A stretch of 32,575 nt of DNA, from positions 1-32,575 of the forward strand of contig JABIJM010000013.1 of NCBI GenBank assembly GCA_018655525.1, in the 5' to 3' direction. Both the position numbers and the translations under genes were made by a program. The notes beneath the pieces were generated by a model. That model was not told the DNA's origin. It did no database searches and saw only the letters and a program-made list of their open reading frames with translations. This DNA comes from Candidatus Woesearchaeota archaeon (lineage in GTDB: Archaea > Nanobdellota > Nanobdellia > Woesearchaeales > GW2011-AR9). Of this stretch, positions 23,901 to 31,197 are shown piece after piece. The number at the start of each line of letters is the position of its first letter. Position 1 is the first letter of the stretch.

Positions 23901-26303
23901 CCGGATGAAAAAGCAAAAATTGATAATCTTGGAAATGCGCGTGAAGCAACAAAAGAAAAAACAGTTGCTACGGGAACATTCTCTGAAGATTGGGTTTACC
24001 GACAAGATCAATTATATAAAACAAATCCTTCTAAAGGAACCTATTATCCAACATGGCGATATTATTCAGGAAGAGATACCTCTGCAACATTTGGATTAAA
24101 TCATGTGTTAGATTTTGTTGGTTCTAATGATATTCCAACGATTAACCCTCACACTCAACACATTGGAGCTTTTCAATCAATGTGTCTTTCAGGAATTCAT
24201 GCACGTTTAAAATTAACAAATAATATTTTGAAATCGTTTAATTCCTGTATTGAAGAAGCAAAAACTGGTGGATTTAAAGATGCAGGTGTATGTAAAACAT
24301 TATTCTCGCAACAAATTTGTGGGCTAGCCTACAAAGGAATTTCTTACTTAACAAACTCATGCCAACCACTTAATTTTCAAGATGAATTGAAAGGAAGTAC
24401 AACAATTGATACACTTGGTCAAGGAACGAAAGCATTCTATTCTTCAATCCCTGAAGCGTTAAGTTCATCAACAAATGATTTACGTTCAGATTATGCGAAT
24501 TCAAATGTTGAAGCATTCTTTTCTGGCGGTGCACAAGGATTTGCACAAAGTATGTGTATGGCAGCATTTGGATATGATTTCCCTTCAGTGTCTAGTTTGA
24601 TTTTAGATTCCGCATATAATTTTCCTATGAAAACAACGGCTCATGCAATCCCAAGAGAACGTGAATTTTCGTCCTTTGATCCTGCAAGAGGAACTGCAGT
24701 TTATAATTATAATTTAGGAGCATTAATCATTCCAGGATGTAAAATTAGATCTGCAACTGCATCACTTGTATGTGTCGGTCCTGATGAACAAAACAGGCCT
24801 GGTGTCCAATGTGGAGATCAAGGATGCGATTGTGTACGTGCAACAGCACCCTCAAGTTTTGCAGGAGAAAAAACGAAACAACTTAATGGTGGAACTTTAT
24901 TTAACTTAAAACCTCATGACCCTATTTCAATTCCTTTACCATCTCCGCAAAAAATAAATTCAAATTTTAGATATGATCATGTTTTGATTGATTTAAAATT
25001 AGCTACAAATGAAAAACCTGAAACCTGCTTTGATGAAGGGTACTTAGATGGAAAATTCTACTTCCCTCTTCAAGACGTTTCACCACCTGGTGTAACAACG
25101 GCATGTCAAGCACAACTAACTACAGGGAAGTTCTTTTGTGCAGAAATTCAAGGATTATTTGGCACTGCTGGTAGTTATCTACAAGACCCTTATTTCACAT
25201 GCTTTGATAAAAATACGCAATCATGGGCTTCATGTGATACTGCGAATTTATTCACAAAAGGCGATGATATTCGTGTGAAGACACATGTGTTCTCAGATGG
25301 AAAGCCTGCTTGTTTAAAAATTACAGAACGGGGATTACAATCAAGTCAAACACGTGTAAGAGGACAACAACTATTACCTCAAAATCTACCTGGATCTTTT
25401 CAACCAGAATGGAACCTTGGTCAAGTAACACCTAATTTATTTTCAGGTGCAAGCAATTCTGTTGTGCCTGTAGCAAGTGAGAGTGATTCGGGATGTAGTA
25501 CTAATATTAATTATTTAACATCTCCAACAAGCCAAATTACGTCCTCCCAAACTTATAGATTTAATTATGAAACGCTTACAGGAGGATTGTATAAAGTAAC
25601 GATCCCTTCAGGTGTTACTGTAGATTCAGCGTCAAATTATACTGTTGTAAATAATATTTTGAAGAAAGGAACACAAGAAGGATTCACGGGATCAGATCTT
25701 GCAGCTGTGCCGTTCATATTTAATGGATTTAAAGTATCTGGATTAATTGGCTCTCCAACGAATCCTCAAAAACGTCAATGTGCATATCAAGTTCGTGGAT
25801 CAGCTAGTCAACAATATTCACAAAATGACAAGGCTTTTACAATTACTGCAGAATTATTCAAACCAGATGCAAATGGTCAATGTTTCAACGTAAATCAACT
25901 TGTGAAAGCTCCTGCATTTGGAAAATCAAAAATTAGTAAAAATATCAAAATTCAACTTGACCCTGCTAAAATACAAATTGTGTCTCAAATACACAATGAT
26001 TTCATGGCAGGAAGTTGTAGTGCAGTTCAACAACAAGCATCAGGAATTATTAATTCTGGTGGAAATGATCTTCAAGAAGCTAAAGCATTGTATTATTCAA
26101 CAGCGTGTTATGTTATGCAAGGACAATCAAATTGGCGACAGCAATATAAAAATGAAATCTGTACACGTACGGATATTTTCTTGAACAGAAAAGATGCTAG
26201 TGGTCAACCAATGACTCCTTATCCTCCTACCGTAACAAGTTCAATTGAATACACTAAAATGAAGCAATATTTATCAACAATTAGGAGTCAAGCAGCATGT
26301 TAA
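20955..26303 (+). CDS. Giant Cys-rich surface protein with fibronectin III and Ig-like domains
   Basis: The 1782-residue product has a signal peptide (cut near residue 24, PLASA). A fibronectin type III domain follows (about 26-112: TSATITWQTDEPADT, then LKPKTKYFFNV). Three Ig-like domains (about 116-430) contain no Cys. From about residue 431 to the end there are roughly 45 Cys, many in pairs (CKNVC, CVC, CGDQGCDC), and the last residue is Cys. A moderately hydrophobic helical stretch lies at about 638-673. No catalytic motif is visible. The N-terminal domains suggest adhesion; the Cys-rich body suggests a disulfide-locked extracellular structure. It is ATGA-coupled to the gene before and overlaps the gene after by 7 bp. 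Confidence 0.85.
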   Translation: MNHIKKLSTLLVILLFISLPLASALEISGVQTTHVTDTSATITWQTDEPADTFVGFGTTKTTLEKKGDASPVTTHELPLFNLKPKTKYFFNVESGTTTDDNGGKLYSFETQAPDTTAPEVELSFPEMVAGNQLTLKGSTELGATATIFVGGNQAGIALAKKSDETSGKEYKHTGVFTFSGVLLQNNKENDVKVEVSDASGNKASVDAKIFADTNKPKITIGKVPSLIGDTSYKIEATVSEEVSYEITINNKSVKKGEGKKISETISLKEGKNDVQIIATDKAGWEVVEQFSISTDTRDPTVKFKVAKGNEYYQGSAESSISGTTEAGAKVFLYIYRPTTIEFNPDFSKAWMETTANNKGEFTFEEVNFESQPISLKSLAPKQVPQGLQKVTLQPVAQAGELQRQTAHVYVIAEDQSGKTGYQQATVSINSCFSGDFVFDVHSITQFQAPLKLNPQLLDEGREVATAVFNFSYRGSASPIVDPVTGDEVEPAFKITNVAFDPACTQGMLKDPDTKLGCNILPRRPQSRIPNNDMTAYMLTYNLKSSETLSKKESGYWDEFKKRQIMFPLKITVSYQERETVTTGSVLGSTTKANYGPKKTQVSCQQLGYFVDIPIDSSEYVPDWLADEGIATTTYVSEKIEALLPILEKTVLVTGVGCITSFVGRIGFRFARIFTSKMEVIESAAAVKAGTKKEEEACPLNQEDLILESTRSEWDTLQKNGILSGNSIPRVDLTNKKDTLDERCPATAKLWKAEAAFDQAYRWSCDRVFCRPAPAAWTASEDKGGVDAVIIKQEQCTVTSRGIPLQKVENCQDKISTAPTVQLSAEATKLKQKGSFTCYRNPLTEQLYYVDPAEIQASDGKSVKLKWLSPVRGLELNSAFNLKKTGDTLFAYKGPNSKEVIVGTDQVCKNVCENPKAPGYKAADRCYDEVKTGLTGQTKLMDGTQKLPEGARPAGYTKDCFIPGKGAVKPTGSKTGLQQCVCIPDEKAKIDNLGNAREATKEKTVATGTFSEDWVYRQDQLYKTNPSKGTYYPTWRYYSGRDTSATFGLNHVLDFVGSNDIPTINPHTQHIGAFQSMCLSGIHARLKLTNNILKSFNSCIEEAKTGGFKDAGVCKTLFSQQICGLAYKGISYLTNSCQPLNFQDELKGSTTIDTLGQGTKAFYSSIPEALSSSTNDLRSDYANSNVEAFFSGGAQGFAQSMCMAAFGYDFPSVSSLILDSAYNFPMKTTAHAIPREREFSSFDPARGTAVYNYNLGALIIPGCKIRSATASLVCVGPDEQNRPGVQCGDQGCDCVRATAPSSFAGEKTKQLNGGTLFNLKPHDPISIPLPSPQKINSNFRYDHVLIDLKLATNEKPETCFDEGYLDGKFYFPLQDVSPPGVTTACQAQLTTGKFFCAEIQGLFGTAGSYLQDPYFTCFDKNTQSWASCDTANLFTKGDDIRVKTHVFSDGKPACLKITERGLQSSQTRVRGQQLLPQNLPGSFQPEWNLGQVTPNLFSGASNSVVPVASESDSGCSTNINYLTSPTSQITSSQTYRFNYETLTGGLYKVTIPSGVTVDSASNYTVVNNILKKGTQEGFTGSDLAAVPFIFNGFKVSGLIGSPTNPQKRQCAYQVRGSASQQYSQNDKAFTITAELFKPDANGQCFNVNQLVKAPAFGKSKISKNIKIQLDPAKIQIVSQIHNDFMAGSCSAVQQQASGIINSGGNDLQEAKALYYSTACYVMQGQSNWRQQYKNEICTRTDIFLNRKDASGQPMTPYPPTVTSSIEYTKMKQYLSTIRSQAAC

Positions 26304-26839
26304 ATAGTAAAGGAAAACTTGCAGTACAACTTTTAACGTTCCTCGTTGTCGCAGTTCTTAGTTCAGCGATTATGCTAACACTCGTACAAACAGGTGTTCT
26401 TAGTGTACGTGCAGAGAACCAACCTTCTTTATTAGATTCTGAATTTGTGCCTGTTGGAAGGGTAGGAACACTTGCAATCACCAGTTTTGATTTTTGTAGG
26501 AGTATAGGTGATACCTTGAATTGTGTTGGAGAAACAGATGATTTCAATGTGAATCAAGAAATTCATTTCAAATTTGTCGTAGAAACCACAACTTCTTATG
26601 GGCAAATTCAACTTGTAGAAAATTATAGGGTAAAAGATTCCGAAGGTAATATTATTTTAAATGCAGATACAGAAGATGATTTCTATTTTGATTTAGAAAC
26701 AGATCAGAAACAAGAATTAGTAACGATGGCGGAATATTTTTTAATTTCAAATTCAGGAGATTACACTTTAGAATTAATTGTCAAAAATCCTCATTTAGGA
26801 AAAACAACAACAATCACAGAGGGGTTTAGTGTAGAATGA
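26297..26839 (+). CDS. Small membrane-anchored surface protein, pilin-like N-terminus
   Basis: The 180-residue product has a short basic start (NSKGKLA) followed by a hydrophobic helix (about 11-32), then an extracellular beta-rich domain of about 140 residues with two Cys and an Ig-like strand pattern. The KGK start only loosely fits the class III signal peptide, so it may be a minor pilin-like subunit or a simple signal anchor. The start lies 7 bp inside the giant gene, and the stop overlaps the next start (ATGA), so it is tightly co-translated. Confidence 0.75.
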   Translation: MLNSKGKLAVQLLTFLVVAVLSSAIMLTLVQTGVLSVRAENQPSLLDSEFVPVGRVGTLAITSFDFCRSIGDTLNCVGETDDFNVNQEIHFKFVVETTTSYGQIQLVENYRVKDSEGNIILNADTEDDFYFDLETDQKQELVTMAEYFLISNSGDYTLELIVKNPHLGKTTTITEGFSVE

Positions 26840-29352
26840 GGTTTAATCAATTATCTTTAATTGGGGTGATGTTATTAGTCTTATTTTCCTTTTCAATTAT
26901 GGGGGCTGAAGAATTAAATTCATGTGATAATGCAAACAGTAATACTTTTTGTCATCATAAATTAAATATTTTTTATAAAGCTGGAACAGCTTCTTATACG
27001 GGTGCGAAAATGTTGTCCTCTGGGAAATTAGAAGTTAATGGTGGTACATTTTTATGGACTTGGGGAGATATGGCTGACGATGAAATTGCAAAAAGTTTGG
27101 TTACTGTTGAACAATGGAAATGGGCACAATCAAGTTATTGTGGTAAATCAAATGCATGTACCAAAGAAAATTTTGATGCAAAGAAAACTTTTCCTCCTGG
27201 AGGTCCAGCAGTTGCTGCAACTCCTTCTTCAGGAAAATTAGATTGTGAATATAAGAAAATTGCAATTATTGGTGCATCAAATACTGTCAAAGCTAATTGG
27301 CGAAAAAGTTTTGGCGAATTTATTCAAGATTCATGTGATACAGAAGTGAAGATATTTGCAAAAGGAAGTTGTGGCCCTAATTGCCAATATAATACCTTCT
27401 TACAAAATGCATTAGACTTCAATCCTGATTTCATTATTGTTAATCCTTCAGGCAATGGGATTTCTAATCTTGATTCTTACACAAATAATGTCAGAAAAAT
27501 TGTTAAAAGGATTCAAGGACATTCTAAAAAAATCCCTGTAGGGATTATGGAAATTTCTGCACGGAAAAATTATAATTATGGAGGAAGTGCGAAATGGTCT
27601 CAAAAAATCCAGGATAATGTAGAAGAATTTAATAACAATCTCAATAAAAATCTAAATAAAGACATAACTTCAATTCACGATCATCTTACTATTGATGTTG
27701 TAATAAAAACTTACAATTTACTTGATGGTAATGATGGTGATGCCATTTGTAATTACTGTACTTCCGATGGGGGCCACTGGACAGAAAAAGGCCATCAGTT
27801 AGTTGCAGATCACATTTTAAAAGAGGTCTTCATTGCAGCTCCATCTTCGGTAGTTTCTCCTAAAACTCCTTCATCTCAAAAAGGAGCAGGCACTAAAGTT
27901 TCAGCAGGTGGGAAAACATTCTCTTCTGCTACCTTTCAAGGAACTGATTCTGAACGAGAACTAGATGAAGTTTGGAACAGAATCAGTGGATTTGTAGGAA
28001 CTCATAGTGGAGATGTATTTTATCAAAATAAATGGCAGCCGTATTTAATTGTTTATGGAAGCGGAATTCCTTCTTCTGGATCGTCTTCTGTGCCTCCTGT
28101 GGCCTCACCTTCTGTAACTCCTTCCTTGAACTCAGGTTTTTTAAAATGTACTGGTGCTGACCTTTCAAAGTTAAGTTCCTCTTCATTAAATCGTTGTGGG
28201 AATCATTTAGATCTTTATAAAAAACATGCAAAAACGATATTGGGAGTTGACGATACGGAAACAATTTTAACTCTTATGGCATTAACACAACAAGAAAGTT
28301 CTTGTAGGACTGATGTGAATGGTGGTTTAATGCAAGTTGATGCTGTTTGTAGGCCGGTTTCAAATTGTCCGACTGCCGATAAACAGATTGAAGAAGGAAT
28401 TAAAGTTTATAAAAGTTCATTTGATGGTTTGTCAAAAGCTACATCTGAAGATCGTATTAAATTAGTGTTGTTCTCATATAATCGTGGTCTTAATACTGCA
28501 AAAAAAGCCTTAAATTATAGAGGTCAAGGATTATCTTTACATGATGCAATGATTAAAGCTTGTCGTGAAAATTTTAATAAGGACTGTAAAGGCACGCAAG
28601 CATCTTGTAAATACGATAAAAATGGGAATGATAAATGTGATTTCCCTGGTTATGGTGCTCAGTATCATACAAAAGTTCAAAGTCGTTTTGATAAGGCTTG
28701 TGCTGAATTAGGAGGGGCATCAGGAATGGTTTCTTCTTCAACCTTAAACATCAAAAAAGATTTCCTTGGTCAACTAAAAGGAGGATCAAATACAAGATTG
28801 GCTTATGATTTTTTTGTTCTTCATGATGGTGCAGGTACATCTACCCCCAATTGTAAAAAAGCGATCACCTCTGTTATAAAAAATTGGAAATCTAGGAGTG
28901 ATGGTCTTGAAATATCCTCGCATTATTACATCTGTCATGATGGTACTACATATCAACTTCTTGATGAAGAAAAATATGGGATTCATGCGGGAAGATCTAA
29001 TTGTCCTGCAGGATTATGTCCTATCAAAAATGTTAACAGAAGATCGGTTGGTATTGATTTCCAGAATTATCAAGGGAGTTCTAAGAAAGGTATGTATACA
29101 GATGCACAATATGCAGCTGCAAAATCACTTCTTAAAGATATTGGAAGTCGGAGAAATATTCCTGTAGATGATCAGCATGTACTAGCTCATTTTGAAGTAA
29201 CGAAATCTGATCCTACCAAGAAACCTTCATTTTTTAAGAATGATCCTTATCCAGGATTTGACTGGTCAAAGATTGGAATGATTTATGACCATCATAATGT
29301 AAATGGACCATGGCAACCAGCAGTTGTTAAAGATGTGAACTTAGTATCTTAA
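26836..29352 (+). CDS. Secreted multidomain murein hydrolase: SGNH, lytic transglycosylase, amidase
   Basis: The 838-residue product has a signal peptide (about 1-24), a Cys-containing N-terminal region, then three enzyme-like domains. SGNH hydrolase (about 138-332): GASNT (Ser148) and SDGGHWTEKGHQLVADH (Asp311, His314). Lytic transglycosylase, SLT-type (about 455-625): LTQQESSC (Glu487), GGLMQV and FSYNRGL. N-acetylmuramoyl-L-alanine amidase, Amidase_2 type (about 655-815): VLHDGAG (His663), SSHYYICHDG, YGIHAGRSN, LAHFEV (His785), KNDPYPGFDW (Asp803), so all three zinc ligands are kept. Pro/Ser linkers lie at about 335-365 and 411-432. All targets are bacterial murein; archaea lack it. The SGNH domain may remove O-acetyl groups that block the transglycosylase (inference). 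It is the last gene of the surface operon. Confidence 0.9.
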   Translation: MRFNQLSLIGVMLLVLFSFSIMGAEELNSCDNANSNTFCHHKLNIFYKAGTASYTGAKMLSSGKLEVNGGTFLWTWGDMADDEIAKSLVTVEQWKWAQSSYCGKSNACTKENFDAKKTFPPGGPAVAATPSSGKLDCEYKKIAIIGASNTVKANWRKSFGEFIQDSCDTEVKIFAKGSCGPNCQYNTFLQNALDFNPDFIIVNPSGNGISNLDSYTNNVRKIVKRIQGHSKKIPVGIMEISARKNYNYGGSAKWSQKIQDNVEEFNNNLNKNLNKDITSIHDHLTIDVVIKTYNLLDGNDGDAICNYCTSDGGHWTEKGHQLVADHILKEVFIAAPSSVVSPKTPSSQKGAGTKVSAGGKTFSSATFQGTDSERELDEVWNRISGFVGTHSGDVFYQNKWQPYLIVYGSGIPSSGSSSVPPVASPSVTPSLNSGFLKCTGADLSKLSSSSLNRCGNHLDLYKKHAKTILGVDDTETILTLMALTQQESSCRTDVNGGLMQVDAVCRPVSNCPTADKQIEEGIKVYKSSFDGLSKATSEDRIKLVLFSYNRGLNTAKKALNYRGQGLSLHDAMIKACRENFNKDCKGTQASCKYDKNGNDKCDFPGYGAQYHTKVQSRFDKACAELGGASGMVSSSTLNIKKDFLGQLKGGSNTRLAYDFFVLHDGAGTSTPNCKKAITSVIKNWKSRSDGLEISSHYYICHDGTTYQLLDEEKYGIHAGRSNCPAGLCPIKNVNRRSVGIDFQNYQGSSKKGMYTDAQYAAAKSLLKDIGSRRNIPVDDQHVLAHFEVTKSDPTKKPSFFKNDPYPGFDWSKIGMIYDHHNVNGPWQPAVVKDVNLVS

Positions 29353-29363
29353 TAACTTAATTC

Positions 29364-29852
29364 TCATTCATTCTCTTTTCTCTTCACAGTTCTATTCTCT
29401 TCAATCAATTTCTCAACTAATTCAAGAACTTGGTGAGGATTATCAATATCTTTTAATTCAAACGCTTCTCCACTTGATGTTAAGAAAACCGTGCCAATGT
29501 TAAAAATACGTTGAATTCTACTTTGTTTTACATTTAAATCTGGAACGAAACCAAGTGGATGGAAATAGATGTTTTTCTTTTTTTGTTGAATGATTCCATG
29601 AGTAATTACTAACTTATGTGGAAGAATTTTATACCTCACCATAGCAAGCATGAATTCAGCGGATCCAATTGCTGTTAATGCGATTCCTCCCATGAAATAA
29701 AACATATATGGTTTTACTTGTAATCCTTTTAATGTTCCAATAACTAATAAACCTAATAAAAAAACTCCGCAACTGTATTCTGCGATGAATGCTTTTCTTG
29801 TTTTTCGCAGGTTAATTGGTTGTTCATCGGTTGGCTGTGCAATATTAACCAT
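29364..29852 (-). CDS. PH-domain membrane protein
   Basis: The 162-residue product has two membrane helices (about 28-46 and 52-71) with a short loop, then a bacterial-PH-like (bPH2/YdbS type) domain: YKILPHKLVITHGIIQQKKKN followed by a Lys-rich turn, DLNVKQSRIQRIFNIGTVFL, and a C-terminal helix that is acidic then basic. Such proteins sit in the membrane with the PH-like domain inside the cell; the role is unknown. A TATA box lies 27 nt before the ATG. It converges on the surface operon with an 11-nt gap. Confidence 0.8.
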   Translation of the reverse strand: MVNIAQPTDEQPINLRKTRKAFIAEYSCGVFLLGLLVIGTLKGLQVKPYMFYFMGGIALTAIGSAEFMLAMVRYKILPHKLVITHGIIQQKKKNIYFHPLGFVPDLNVKQSRIQRIFNIGTVFLTSSGEAFELKDIDNPHQVLELVEKLIEENRTVKRKENE

Positions 29853-29872
29853 ATCTCCTATGAAGTATCAAA

Positions 29873-29886
29873 GATTTATATATCTT
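29873..29886. promoter_or_regulatory. TATA-like palindrome between divergent genes
   Basis: GATTTATATATCTT is near-palindromic and about 27 nt before the minus-strand ATG at 29852. On the plus strand it could also start the transcript of the zinc-finger gene with a leader of about 70 nt. Confidence 0.45.
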
Positions 29887-29961
29887 ATCCTTGTCTTATA
29901 CTCACTCGCCGAAGAATACAAACCTTTTTAAGAAGATAAAAAAAGAAATGTACATATTAAA

Positions 29962-29968
29962 GAGGTGG
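29962..29968 (+). promoter_or_regulatory. Ribosome binding site deciding the zinc-finger gene start
   Basis: GAGGTGG lies 9 nt before the ATG at 29978. An earlier in-frame ATG (29948) lies upstream of this site and is disfavoured. Confidence 0.5.
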
Positions 29969-29977
29969 CAATCAAAT

Positions 29978-30220
29978 ATGGTGATTAAAAAGTTATGGCG
30001 AAAAGTCCGAGGACAAAAAAAAGAATACTCAAATCGTTTTTTAAAATTCTATCATGAAAATAAAACTCGTTTAAACAAAGAACGACGAGGAAGTTATCAT
30101 GTCAAACAAAAGAAAGGTATTTGTGTTCGTTGTAAACGAAAATCTCTCAAAAATATTGTGTTTTGTTCATATCATAGAAAGAAACAGCAGGAATACAATA
30201 AAAAAGCACGGAGTACCTAA
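29978..30220 (+). CDS. Small basic zinc-finger-like protein
   Basis: The 80-residue product from the ATG at 29978 is very rich in Lys/Arg. It ends with a probable zinc site CVRCKRK followed by FCSYHRKKQQEYNKKAR (Cys-x2-Cys ... Cys-x2-His). Small and basic, it is likely a nucleic-acid-binding protein, possibly ribosome- or DNA-associated. If the ATG at 29948 is used, it gains ten residues. The lysine-tract gene begins at once after its stop. Its exact function is unknown. Confidence 0.7.
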   Translation: MVIKKLWRKVRGQKKEYSNRFLKFYHENKTRLNKERRGSYHVKQKKGICVRCKRKSLKNIVFCSYHRKKQQEYNKKARST

Positions 30221-30352
30221 ATGGAAACACCTGTTGATCCTTACGATAAATTCAAAAAGAAAAAAAAGAAGAAGAAGAAAGATGATGAATCAGATGATCA
30301 TCCAGCTCATGAGAAATACACAGAAATGGATTATAATGAACAAAAAAAATAA
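30221..30352 (+). CDS. 43-residue peptide with a nine-lysine tract
   Basis: The short frame starts at the base right after the previous stop (TAAATG) and encodes METPVDPYDKF, nine Lys in a row, then an acidic Asp/Glu/His-rich tail. Its TAA abuts the convergent metallophosphoesterase stop (TAATTA). The tight junctions on both sides suggest a real gene. It may be a tail-like nucleic-acid-binding peptide, or an accessory of the zinc-finger gene. The purine-rich repeat (AAG/AAA) could also slip in replication. Confidence 0.5.
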   Translation: METPVDPYDKFKKKKKKKKKDDESDDHPAHEKYTEMDYNEQKK

Positions 30353-31051
30353 TTATTGTAAGTCTTTAAGTTTTCCAAAACCAAATGCTTCTCCTTTATT
30401 GACAACAAATATGTTGAACTCTTCTATTTTCTTCAAAAAAGGGCTTAACATTCTTCCTTGAAGAATATCAGTTCCTTCTACTAAAGGATTAAAACTTGGA
30501 ACAACAATTAACGTATGTTTCTTCCACTTTCCTTTGAGGAAACATTTATACTTCTCCACTTTACTTCCTTCTTTAATACTAATTGCAGGATGCTCATGGC
30601 CAATAATGATCACTTCTTTCTTTGTATCTACAAGTTGGTCTCCGTGGACTACCAAACCCTCCTTTAATTCTAATTCTGGAACGACTTTCACATTTCTTTT
30701 ATCCGCAATAGGCTTAATGATTGGGTCATGGTTCCCTTGTACGATAATAACCTCTTCAACACGTTCTAACAAATAATCAAGGAATTGTAACACTTCTTTC
30801 CATTCATCTCTACTTATCCCTCCAAACTGATGTTTTAAATCTCCATTGATTAATACTTTCTTTGGCTTCGCCACTTCTAAGATTTGATCCATTTTCTCTA
30901 GAATTTGTTTCAACTGAAATCGTGGAACAAGAATGCCTTTTCTTTTCAATTCACCTTCATATCCAATATGCAAATCATTGATAATTAAGACCGAAGATTC
31001 TTCTAGAAAAAGAGATGTTCCAATGATCTGGATATTGGTGTGGATGTTCAT
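30353..31051 (-). CDS. Metallophosphoesterase, COG1407-type
   Basis: The 232-residue product has the calcineurin-like metal motifs: NDLHIGYE (Asp26, His28), INGDLKH (Asp71), VQGNHD (Asn107, His108), VVHGD (His136) and IGHEHPA (His152, His154). The DLHIGYE form and length fit the archaeal COG1407 group (ICC-like), often linked to DNA repair helicases in other archaea. It is a cytoplasmic, metal-dependent phosphodiesterase; its substrate is unknown. It is leaderless, with the TATA box shared with the tRNA-Asn gene. Confidence 0.9.
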   Translation of the reverse strand: MNIHTNIQIIGTSLFLEESSVLIINDLHIGYEGELKRKGILVPRFQLKQILEKMDQILEVAKPKKVLINGDLKHQFGGISRDEWKEVLQFLDYLLERVEEVIIVQGNHDPIIKPIADKRNVKVVPELELKEGLVVHGDQLVDTKKEVIIIGHEHPAISIKEGSKVEKYKCFLKGKWKKHTLIVVPSFNPLVEGTDILQGRMLSPFLKKIEEFNIFVVNKGEAFGFGKLKDLQ

Positions 31052-31071
31052 ATTGAGAAAAAATCCGCTAA

Positions 31072-31084
31072 CTTTATAAATAAC
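31072..31084. promoter_or_regulatory. Single bidirectional TATA box, metallophosphoesterase and tRNA-Asn
   Basis: CTTTATAAATAAC is centred at 31078, exactly midway between the minus-strand ATG (31051) and the tRNA 5' end (31105), 27 nt from each. One TATA box can serve both a leaderless mRNA and a tRNA. Confidence 0.65.
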
Positions 31085-31119
31085 TTATGTTTGAGAATGA
31101 TTATGCCCCTGTGGCTTAG

Positions 31120-31142
31120 ACTTAGGTAAAACTAAGGAGCAA
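31120..31142 (+). other. Probable D-loop intron of tRNA-Asn
   Basis: The insert folds with its exons: helix GCTT (31114-31117) with GAGC (31137-31140, one wobble), bulge AG|A on one strand, inner helix CTTAG/CTAAG with loop GTAAAA, and bulge AA|T on the other. Cutting between the second and third bulge bases restores an 8-nt D loop. The outer helix is weak, so it is a relaxed bulge-helix-bulge. Confidence 0.65.
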
Positions 31143-31164
31143 TGGTTATAGCATGCGGCTGTTA

Positions 31165-31180
31165 TCCTTTATGGGAAGAT
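31165..31180 (+). other. Anticodon-loop intron (37/38) of tRNA-Asn
   Basis: The 16-nt intron fits a bulge-helix-bulge: outer helix TGCGG/CCGCA, bulge AT|A, central CTGT/GAAG (one G-A mismatch and one wobble), bulge TA|T, inner CC/GG with loop TTTAT. The cut sites predicted by the bulges rebuild the loop CTGTTAA. Confidence 0.8.
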
Positions 31181-31197
31181 ACCGCAGGATCATCGGT

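Noticed and set aside
27983-29167. Minus- and plus-strand frames within the murein-hydrolase gene (27983-28264, 28786-28986, 28898-29167)
   Set aside because: They are shadows of a gene with three recognised enzyme domains in the other frame.
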